Assembly (NCBI RefSeq): GCF_004346225.1
Contig: NZ_SMAJ01000011.1
Span: 1-64,000 of the forward strand
Length of the DNA stretch: 64,000 nucleotides
Reading direction: 5' to 3'
Source of the DNA: Paralcaligenes ureilyticus
GTDB taxonomy: Bacteria; Pseudomonadota; Gammaproteobacteria; Burkholderiales; Burkholderiaceae_B
The first letter of the stretch is position 1; the number at the start of each line of letters is the position of its first letter. Position numbers and translations under genes: made by a program. A model generated the notes under the pieces. That model was not told where the DNA came from, did no database searches, and saw only the letters and a program-made list of their open reading frames with translations. Positions 17,839 to 26,100 of the stretch are shown in pieces.

Positions 17839-18537
17839 TCATTCAGGTATGGCGGGCGCGCACTCCAGGTGTTCGGCGTAGTTGGTGCAGAACGCTTCGA
17901 TCTGATCCATGACCAGATCGATATCGTCGGAAACGGTAAACAGTTCCAGGTCGTGCGGGCCGATCAACTTATTGCTGAGCTGTTGAGCATTTATCCACTC
18001 GATCAGGCCCGACCAGAACGAGGCGCCCATCAAAACGATAGGCGCAGGCGGCAGTTTGCCTGTTTGAACCAGGGTAGCGATTTCGAAGATTTCGTCCAGT
18101 GTGCCAAACCCGCCCGGCAGGGCAATATAGGCGGCGCTATGCATAAAAAAGGTGGCTTTGCGCGAGGTGAAAAAATCGAAATACAGGCTGTGCGTCTGGT
18201 ATGGATTGTGGGTGGTTTCGTGTGGCAGCGTGATGTTCAACCCTATGCTTTTGCCGCCTGCCTCGTAGGCACCCTTGTTGGCGGCCTCCATAATGCCCGG
18301 CCCGCCGCCGGCGATCAGCGTCAGGCCCGCTTTGGCCAATCGGGCGCCGACGGCCTGCGCCAGTGCATAATAGGGGGATTGTGGCGTGACGCGGGCGCTG
18401 CCAAAAACGCTGACACCCCAGCCGACTTCCCTGAGGCGGTCCGCAGCGGCCTGCATCTCTGACATAATTCGGGGAATCTGCTGATCTACAGACGTACGGG
18501 CTATTTTACTCGTACGGGCCATTTTACTTATTGTCAT
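17839..18537 (-). CDS. LOG-family (TIGR00730-type) Rossmann-fold protein
   Basis: Up to 232 residues, with the LOG motifs GSARV, IAGGGPGIMEAANKGAYEAGG and ALPGGFGTLDEIFE, which bind the nucleotide phosphate and ribose. Family members are cytokinin-riboside-monophosphate phosphoribohydrolases or nucleotide 5'-monophosphate nucleosidases. The start is uncertain. ATG 18537 overlaps the divergent polA ATG and makes the N-terminus a 6-residue duplication (SKMART-SKIART). ATG 18465 (MSEMQAAADRL) gives a more typical protein. Confidence 0.82.
   Translation of the reverse strand: MTISKMARTSKIARTSVDQQIPRIMSEMQAAADRLREVGWGVSVFGSARVTPQSPYYALAQAVGARLAKAGLTLIAGGGPGIMEAANKGAYEAGGKSIGLNITLPHETTHNPYQTHSLYFDFFTSRKATFFMHSAAYIALPGGFGTLDEIFEIATLVQTGKLPPAPIVLMGASFWSGLIEWINAQQLSNKLIGPHDLELFTVSDDIDLVMDQIEAFCTNYAEHLECAPAIPE
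18493..18528. repeat. 18-bp tandem duplication in the LOG/polA start region
   Basis: CGTACGGGCTATTTTACT is followed directly by CGTACGGGCCATTTTACT, with 17 of 18 bases identical. It lies 8-43 bases before the polA ATG. The unit is a multiple of three, so it keeps frame if the LOG gene starts at 18537. It may instead be a regulatory duplication in the polA leader. Confidence 0.75.
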
Positions 18538-21253
18538 GAAAAAAACCTTGTTGCTTGTTGATGGATCCAGCTATCTGTATCGGGCCTATCATGCCATGCC
18601 CGATCTGCGAAACGCTAAAGAAGAGCCCACGGGGGCTCTCTATGGTGTCGTAGCCATGTTACGTAGACTGCTGTTAGATTACAAGGCAGATTACTTGGCT
18701 TGCGTGTTTGACGCAAAGGGGGGTACGTTTCGCGACGACATTTATCCTCAGTACAAAGCGCAACGGCCGTCCATGCCTGAAGACATGGTGGCGCAGATCG
18801 AGCCTATCCATAAGGTAGTCGCGGCGCTCGGCTGGCCGGTGCTGGCCGTGCCCGGTGTCGAAGCCGACGACGTGATCGGCTCGCTCGCCAAGCGCGCCAC
18901 CCGGGCCGGTTTGCATACGGTTATTTCCACGGGCGACAAAGACTTGGCCCAATTGGTCGACGAACATGTGGAACTGGTCAACACCATGAGCGGCGAGCGG
19001 CAGGATATCGCCGGCGTCATAAAGAAATTTGGCGTTGCTCCGGCCCAGATTGTGGATTACCTGATGTTGATCGGCGATAGCGTCGATAATGTTCCCGGAG
19101 TGGCCAAGGTCGGCCCCAAAACGGCGGCCAAATGGCTGACCGAGTATCAGTCCGTCGAGGGCCTGGTGGCTCACGCCGATGCCATCAAGGGGGCTGTCGG
19201 TAACAATCTGCGCGAGGCGATTCCCCATTTCGAGATGACGCGGCGTTTACTGGCCTTGAAGCTGGATTGCGAGATTCCCGGCGTTTCTGACGATCTGACC
19301 GAATTGGTTGCCAGGCCGGCGGATCGCGAGGCCTTGCTGAAGTACTACGATTATTACGGGTTCCGTACCTGGCTGCGCGAGTTAAGCGGCGAGCCCGAGC
19401 GCGTGCCGGCGCAAGATAGCCGCGTGGCGTCCCAGCCGCCCGAAGCGCCTGCCCAGGTGCACTACGACACCGTGCTCGACTGGCACGCCTTTGACGCCTG
19501 GCTGGGCAAGATCGAAGGCGCCGATCTGGTGGCCATTGATACCGAAACAACGTCGCTCGACCCGATGCAGGCGCGCCTGGTGGGTATTTCCCTGTCGGTT
19601 GCGCCTGGCGTTGCCTGCTACATTCCGGTGGATCATCGTGGCCCCGACCGAGTGGTTCAATTACCCAAGAAAGAGGTGCTTGATCGTTTGCGCCGCTGGC
19701 TCGAAGACGCGTCGGTGGCCAAGCTCTTGCATAACGCCAAATACGATGCCCATGTGTTCATGAACGAAGGTGTGCGCCTGGCTGGCATCACCGAGGATAC
19801 GATGTTGCAGGCGTATGTGCTGGAATCGCATCGGCGCGTCGGTTTGCAGGAATTGGCCGAACGCTGGCTGGGACGCACCGGCGTCACGTATGAAGAATTA
19901 TGCGGCAAGGGAGCCAAGCAAATCGGCTTTGACGAAGTCGAAATCGACCGGGCGGCGTATTACTCGAGCGAAGATTCCGACTTTACGCTGCAGCTGCATA
20001 GGGTTTTGCGCCCCCAGATTGCTCGCGAGGCGGGCCTTGAGGCCATTTACCGGCTCGAAATCAAGGCTTCGGCCGTGTTGACCACCATAGAACGCAACGG
20101 GGTGCGCATAGACGCGCATGCGTTGGCCATGCAAAGCCACGAAATCGGCCAGCAACTGGTGCAGCTGGAGCAGAAGGCGTACGAGCTGGCCGAACAGCCC
20201 TTTAACCTGAATTCGCCCAAGCAACTGGGCGAAATCCTGTTCGATCGCATGCATTTGCCGGTCGTACGCAAGACCGCAGGGGGGGCGCCGTCGACCGATG
20301 AAGATGTACTGACCAAGTTGGCGCACGATTATCCCTTGCCGCGCGTATTGCTCGACTATCGGGGCCTGGCCAAGCTTAAGTCCACCTATACCGACAAGCT
20401 GCCCAAAATGATTAACCGCGATACGCAGCGCGTACACACGCGCTATGCCCAAGCGGCGGTGATTACCGGGCGCCTGGCTTCGTCGGATCCCAATTTGCAA
20501 AATATCCCGGTTCGTACCCCCGAGGGTCGCCGGGTGCGTACGGCATTCGTGGCGACCGAAGGGCAGATCGTTTCGGCCGACTACTCGCAAATCGAGCTGC
20601 GCGTCATGGCGCATGTGTCGGGCGACGAAAATCTGCAACGCGCTTTTGCGCAAGGCGAAGATATTCACCGTGCGACCGCCGCTGAAGTGCTCGGGGTGGC
20701 GCTCGATCAGGTTTCGTCCGAACAGCGCCGCGCGGCCAAGGCCATTAATTTCGGCTTGATATACGGCATGGGCGAATTTGGCCTGGCCGCCAACCTGGGC
20801 ATTACCCGCGACGCCGCGCGTGCCTATATCGACCGTTATTTCGTGCGTTACCCGGGGGTCGCGGCGTATATGGAGCGAACGCGTGCGAAAGCGCGCGAGC
20901 AGGGTTATGTTGAAACCGTTTTCGGGCGGCGCTTGTGGTTTCCGGAGTTGCGCGGCGCCAAAGGGCCGCGCCAGGCTGCCGCCTTGCGGGCCGCCATCAA
21001 TGCGCCCATGCAGGGCACCGCGGCCGATCTTATAAAAATGGCCATGGTCGCGGTACAGGATTGGCTCGATGCCGAACAGCTCAAGACGATAATGATCATG
21101 CAGGTGCATGACGAGCTGGTCTTCGATGTACCCGAAGCCGAGGTGGAAGTGCTGGTTCAGCACCTGCCCGGCCTGATGTGCGATGTCGCGCAATTAAGCG
21201 TCCCGCTCGTGGCCGAGGTAGGCATGGGGCCAAACTGGGAGCAGGCACATTGA
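18536..21253 (+). CDS. polA: DNA polymerase I
   Basis: This 905-residue protein carries all three activities. The N-terminal 5'-3' nuclease (1 to about 290) shows EADDVIGSLA and GDSVDNVPG. The 3'-5' exonuclease appears intact (AIDTETTS, LLHNAKYDAHVF, YYSSEDSDFT). The polymerase has motif A SADYSQIELRVMAH, motif B RRAAKAINFGLIYG and motif C MQVHDELVF. It fills gaps and removes primers in replication and repair. No clear Shine-Dalgarno precedes the ATG, which overlaps the divergent LOG start. Confidence 0.97.
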   Translation: MKKTLLLVDGSSYLYRAYHAMPDLRNAKEEPTGALYGVVAMLRRLLLDYKADYLACVFDAKGGTFRDDIYPQYKAQRPSMPEDMVAQIEPIHKVVAALGWPVLAVPGVEADDVIGSLAKRATRAGLHTVISTGDKDLAQLVDEHVELVNTMSGERQDIAGVIKKFGVAPAQIVDYLMLIGDSVDNVPGVAKVGPKTAAKWLTEYQSVEGLVAHADAIKGAVGNNLREAIPHFEMTRRLLALKLDCEIPGVSDDLTELVARPADREALLKYYDYYGFRTWLRELSGEPERVPAQDSRVASQPPEAPAQVHYDTVLDWHAFDAWLGKIEGADLVAIDTETTSLDPMQARLVGISLSVAPGVACYIPVDHRGPDRVVQLPKKEVLDRLRRWLEDASVAKLLHNAKYDAHVFMNEGVRLAGITEDTMLQAYVLESHRRVGLQELAERWLGRTGVTYEELCGKGAKQIGFDEVEIDRAAYYSSEDSDFTLQLHRVLRPQIAREAGLEAIYRLEIKASAVLTTIERNGVRIDAHALAMQSHEIGQQLVQLEQKAYELAEQPFNLNSPKQLGEILFDRMHLPVVRKTAGGAPSTDEDVLTKLAHDYPLPRVLLDYRGLAKLKSTYTDKLPKMINRDTQRVHTRYAQAAVITGRLASSDPNLQNIPVRTPEGRRVRTAFVATEGQIVSADYSQIELRVMAHVSGDENLQRAFAQGEDIHRATAAEVLGVALDQVSSEQRRAAKAINFGLIYGMGEFGLAANLGITRDAARAYIDRYFVRYPGVAAYMERTRAKAREQGYVETVFGRRLWFPELRGAKGPRQAAALRAAINAPMQGTAADLIKMAMVAVQDWLDAEQLKTIMIMQVHDELVFDVPEAEVEVLVQHLPGLMCDVAQLSVPLVAEVGMGPNWEQAH

Positions 21254-21318
21254 AAGCGGTTGCGCCAATGCTTGCGTCGCCTTTTTAAGGCTATGTTTTA
21301 TTTGTACCGAGGGCTGAC

Positions 21319-22107
21319 ATGTCTTTTTCTCCCATTACCGGCGCTGCCGGCACCACCATCCATACCTCGTCCGACGGCCTCAGGCACGGCCTGTTCGATA
21401 TGCCGACCTACGACGGCGCGATCAAGGCGTATTACGCCGCGCCTGCCAAGCAGGCTCAGCGGCCCGTTATTCTGGTAATACAGGAAATCTTCGGCTTGCA
21501 TGAACATATTCAAGACGTTTGCCGCCGTTTTGCGCATGAGGGCTATTTTGCCGTGGCCGTCGAGCTCTACCAGCGGCAGGGCGATGCCGGGTCTTATACC
21601 GATATACCCGGGTTGATTCGCGAGATTGTCGCCAAAGTGCCCGATGAGCAAGTGATGGCCGATCTGGATGCCAGTGTGCAGTGGGCGGCCGCGCAGGGCG
21701 GCGATGTGGCGCGTCTGGGCGTGACTGGTTTTTGCTGGGGCGGCCGGCTGGCCTGGATGTATGCGGCGCATAATCCGGCGTGCAAGGCGGCCGTCGCCTG
21801 GTATGGGCGGCTGGTCAATGGCCATGGCCCCTTGCAGGTGCGCAACCCCATCGACGTGGCGGCCAGTGTGCATGCGCCTGTACTGGGTTTGTACGGCGCG
21901 CACGACGCCAGCATCCCGCTGGCCGGCCTGCATCAGGTTGAAGCGGCGCTGGCCCATGGCGGCGTGGCCTCCAAGGCTTCGCGTTTTGTGGTGTATCCGG
22001 ATGCCGGCCATGCTTTTTATAGCGATTATCGCCCCAGCTATCGCAAGGCCGACGCCGAGGATGCGTGGGCGCGTGCGCTGGAGTGGTTTGGGCGTTATTT
22101 AGCGTAA
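21319..22107 (+). CDS. Dienelactone hydrolase family protein
   Basis: This 262-residue alpha/beta hydrolase has the DLH nucleophile elbow GFCWGGR (Cys), a later Asp in GAHDASIPL and His in DAGHAFYSDYR, making a Cys-Asp-His triad. VIQEIFGLHEHIQDVC is the typical oxyanion-hole region. It may open dienelactones in chloroaromatic catabolism or act as a general carboxymethylenebutenolidase-like esterase; no catechol genes are adjacent, so the role is open. Confidence 0.88.
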   Translation: MSFSPITGAAGTTIHTSSDGLRHGLFDMPTYDGAIKAYYAAPAKQAQRPVILVIQEIFGLHEHIQDVCRRFAHEGYFAVAVELYQRQGDAGSYTDIPGLIREIVAKVPDEQVMADLDASVQWAAAQGGDVARLGVTGFCWGGRLAWMYAAHNPACKAAVAWYGRLVNGHGPLQVRNPIDVAASVHAPVLGLYGAHDASIPLAGLHQVEAALAHGGVASKASRFVVYPDAGHAFYSDYRPSYRKADAEDAWARALEWFGRYLA

Positions 22108-22129
22108 GTAATTGAAAAACGGAATCTGT

Positions 22130-23089
22130 ATGAACCTTCCTACCTATGACGATGTTATTGCCGCCGCCGATCGCCTTGAAAACCAGGCGCACCAAACCCC
22201 TGTTTTCACCTCGCGCACGGTTAACGAAGAGCTGGGCGCCGAAGTATTTTTCAAGTGCGAAAATTTTCAGCGCATGGGCGCCTTCAAGTTTCGCGGCGCG
22301 TTCAACGCCTTGTCGCGTTTCGACCCGAGCCAGCGCAAGGGCGGGGTGCTGGCATTTTCATCGGGCAATCATGCGCAGGCCATTTCGCTCGCCGCGCGAA
22401 TTCTGGGTATTGCCGCCACCATCGTCATGCCCCAGGATGCACCGGCCGCCAAGATGGCGGCCACCAAAGGCTATGGCGGCCAGGTGGTGCTCTACGATCG
22501 CTATACCGAAGATCGCGAAGCCATTTGTCGCAAGCTGGCCGATGAAAAGGGCATGACCCTGATTCCTCCTTACGATCATCCGGATGTCTTGGCCGGCCAG
22601 GGCACGGCCGCCCGCGAATTGTTCAACGAAGTTGGCGAGCTCGATTCGTTGTTCGCGCCCCTGGGCGGCGGCGGCCTGTTGTCCGGATCGGCGCTCGCCG
22701 CGCGTGCGCTGTCGCCCGCGTGCAAGGTATACGGCGTGGAGCCCGAAGCCGGCAACGACGGCCAGCAGTCCTTTCGCACTGGCTCCATCGTGCATATCGA
22801 CACGCCGCGTACCATTGCCGACGGCGCGCAAACCCAGCATTTAAGCCCGCTGACCTTTGCCATTATCCGTCGCGATGTCGACGACATCCTCACGGCAAGC
22901 GACTCCGAGCTGATCGAGTGCATGCGGTTTTTTGCCGCGCGCATGAAAATGCTGGTCGAGCCCACCGGCTGCCTGGGGTTTGCGGCGGCGCGCCGGATCA
23001 AGGACCAGATCAAGGGCCAGCGTGTCGGCGTGGTGCTGAGCGGCGGCAATGTCGACCTGACGCGCCTGTGCGAATTGCTCACGCCGTAG
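22130..23089 (+). CDS. PLP-dependent threonine/serine dehydratase (catabolic type)
   Basis: This 319-residue fold-type-II enzyme has the Schiff-base lysine in GAFKFRGAFNAL, the substrate loop SSGNHAQAIS and the phosphate-binding PLGGGGLLSG. It lacks an ACT domain, so it is a short catabolic threonine dehydratase, hydroxyaspartate ammonia-lyase or serine racemase relative. The ATG at 22130 is chosen over an in-frame TTG at 22112. Its TAG stop lies inside the GTAGC of a REP element. It starts 22 bases after the dienelactone hydrolase gene and is probably cotranscribed. Confidence 0.88.
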   Translation: MNLPTYDDVIAAADRLENQAHQTPVFTSRTVNEELGAEVFFKCENFQRMGAFKFRGAFNALSRFDPSQRKGGVLAFSSGNHAQAISLAARILGIAATIVMPQDAPAAKMAATKGYGGQVVLYDRYTEDREAICRKLADEKGMTLIPPYDHPDVLAGQGTAARELFNEVGELDSLFAPLGGGGLLSGSALAARALSPACKVYGVEPEAGNDGQQSFRTGSIVHIDTPRTIADGAQTQHLSPLTFAIIRRDVDDILTASDSELIECMRFFAARMKMLVEPTGCLGFAAARRIKDQIKGQRVGVVLSGGNVDLTRLCELLTP

Positions 23090-23111
23090 CGGCACCCCTT
23101 GTGGGTGCCAT
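23086..23111 (+). repeat. REP element (CACC type) containing a stop codon
   Basis: Canonical plus-strand copy: GTAGC, stem GGCACCC, loop CTTGT, stem GGGTGCC. The TAG at 23087-23089 ends the dehydratase gene. The convergent autotransporter gene stops only 8 bases beyond the element, so the hairpin fills the entire gap. Confidence 0.85.
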
Positions 23112-23118
23112 CCGCCCC

Positions 23119-26100
23119 TCACCACATGATTCGCAGTCCCATGCTCGCCGTCGTGGCGCGCCAGTGGCCGGCCGTTTCTTGCGCCACGTCGGCATACACA
23201 CTGACGCGTTGATTGATCTGGCCGCTTAGCCCCAAGCCCACGGTGACGGTTGTGCGGCCGACCGCTGCGCCTTTGATGTCCATGGAGGTGCCGAGCAGGG
23301 TTGTATTCAGGGTGGGACGCTTGTCGAGCAGTTCATGGCTGACGCGCGCTCGCAACGATGCGCGCCAGTCCATGGCGGCCGTCTTGAAGGGGATGCTGCC
23401 CGCCAGCCCCGCGGAAGGAGCGAGCGATTGCAGGGTGCCCGCTGAGATGCCCAGTACGGCGGCCGATGCGGCGCCGTTTTCAGAGGCCGCGAGATGGCGG
23501 CTGGCAAGGTATTGCAAACCCAGCGACGCTTCAAGTCGCGGGCCGTCGCCTTCCAGTCTCCAGCCCGTCTGGCCTTCCAGCGTTAGATTGCGGCTGCGCA
23601 GATCGGCGCGATAGACGCCGCCGATGCCTGGCAGGTTCACGTTGCGCCGGGCAGATATCTGGCCGATGCCAAAGCCGGCGGCGCCTTCCACGAACCAGCC
23701 GTCTCGTTCGCGGCTGCCGTAGGCCATCAGTTGCCAGTTTTGCAGACTGCCGCTGCCCATGCCCTGAGTGACTGTGGGCCTGCTGTCGGCGTAGCCCAGA
23801 GAGATGCCGGCCACCGCGCCGGGCGCCAGGCGCCGCTCGAAGCCGACCATAATGCCATTGGCCGTATCGTCGTAACCGTAGCCCAGGCTATCGTCTTTCT
23901 GGTGGCTATTGCGTTGCAGGACATAGGCCCATGCCGAACTGTCGCTTTTGCCGTCGATCGCGCGGGTTTGGACGCCGCGTTCATCGCGCCGGCTGGTTCC
24001 GACCAGATCCATGAGTTGTCGCGTCAGCATCTTGCTGTTGTTCATATCCGACCAGAGCAATTGGGCATGGCTGACACCGCTTAATTGATCCAGGGTGGGA
24101 GCCAGTTGCGTGGCGCCAACGGGTGAGAGCGCATCGAATAAAGCCTGGCTGCCGCCAGGCGCGCGCACGCCCGCCGCTGGCCGGATGCGCTCCAGCGCGC
24201 CGCCTACCCGTTGCCGATTGGCGTTGGTGGGAATCCCCAGCACGTCCAGGCCGGTATAGGAAGCCGGAGTCACGTAAAGCTGCACTGCCTGGCTGCCATA
24301 TACCGTATCGAAGCGCGAGCCCGGCAACAGCCCGCTGGCCGGCTGGGTGAGCCCGCTATAGCTGCCTGACACCCCGCCTGCTGCCTGGACGACCGTGAAG
24401 CCCTGGCCTAGCGCGGGGGTGTAGATATTGCTGGCCGCGCCGGTGATGCCGCGCAGAATTGGCGTGATCTGGCCGTTGGCGGTGTAGGTATTGGCCAGGC
24501 CGTTGACTACGAGGCGCGAATAATTGCCTGGGCCGTTGGCCGTTCCCGTGCCGTCTATATCGACGGCAAAAGAGCTGCCCGGCATCTGCGTGACGGGGCC
24601 GTTGACGGTCATGGTGCCGGGTGAGTTGCCGGGATAAAGTCTGCCCCGCACGGTGAGCGGACCGTTGATGAGGCCCGTGCCGCGCAGCGTGATGCTCGCG
24701 GGTACATTCATGGGGCCGTTCCAGATTGCGTTCATGTGCAGGTCGCCGGCAATTTGCAGTGGGTGTCCCAGAAAGGTAAGCGCGCCGCTGCCGTTGATGC
24801 TTCCTGCAAAGGGAATGTCGTTGTTGCCGGTGTCCAGCGTGCCTCCGCCCAGATATACGGTAAGCGGGCGATTGAATGTTCCGGATGGGTTCAGGGCAAA
24901 GTTGTCTTGCAGATTCAGACGCCCTGCATCAAAGCCGATGCCGCCGCCGGCTGCGCCCAGCTGACTATCTTTGGATGCGGCCAGTGTGGCGCCGGAAATG
25001 AACGTCCCCCCGGTATACGAATTGTCTGTAGTCAGTGTGTATAGGCCGCCACCCGTGATGGTGAGCTGGCCGGTGCCGCCGATAGGCTGGCTGCCTTGTG
25101 CGACGGCCAGGCGGCCGGTGTCGAGCGCGCCCCCGCCTGCCATGAGATTGATTGGGCGGTTCAGGCTGAACGGGGCCAGAAAGCGCAGGGTGCCGCTGTC
25201 AAAGCTCAGGCCGCTGCCGCCAACGCCCAGGTTGGCGTCTGAATCGACCAGCGTCAGGCCGCCATTCAAGGACGTACCGCCGCTGTAGGTAGCCGTGGCA
25301 CCTGCCAGGCTGAGCGTGCCGGCGCCCCGTTTGATCAGGGGGCGGCCAAACGCGTGACCGTCAAGTGTCTGGCCATCGGTCAACTGGGCGTTGACAGGCA
25401 GGCTGTCAAAGCCGGCCTGGCCAAAAATCAGTTGCGTAGCTTCGGGAAAATAAGTGGTCACGTCAGCCAGCGCGAAAGCGCCGCGGCCCATGGTGTAGGC
25501 CAGCAACACATCATCTTCGGTGGAGTAGTCCAGGCCGAATACCTGGCTGTTGGGAATTTTCCCCAGCCGGGTGTCCCAGATGAAACTGGTGGCGTCGGCC
25601 GGGCCGCGCAAGGTATATAGCCAGTTGCCGCCGGCCACGTTATGGGTGCCTGCGGCGACCAGGGCCGATACGCCGTTGTAATCGATGTGATCCAGGCCGC
25701 GCCGCTCGTTGAAGCCTGCAGGCAGATTGCCGCTGATGTCGGTAAAGGCATAGGCGGTATTGCTGGTGGGTGCCCCGCGCAAAATATGGGTGCCGTCGCT
25801 GGCGTAAACCCGCCCGGTCCCCAGGCTCCGGTCAAAGAGCGCCGCCTGAATGCCCGTGCTGCTGTATATGGACGTTGGCACCGTGGTATTGACGTCCGGG
25901 GTGTAGTACAGGTCGCCGTTGACGGCAAGGTCGTTGCGATAGCCCGTGCCGCCAAGCAGGGCGTCGGCATTGTTGTGGGCGCCGTAGGCAAGTGAAATGA
26001 AGCCCAGGTTGGTCGGGCCGGTGTTGGTGAGTTTTTGCGTGACGATCCGGACCGGATTCTGACTGTCTTCCACCATCGGGTCCTGGCCGGCATACAGATC

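Noticed and set aside
19898-21193. 431-residue minus-strand frame inside polA
   Set aside because: It is antisense to a clear DNA polymerase I gene with all motifs; no RBS and no family resemblance.
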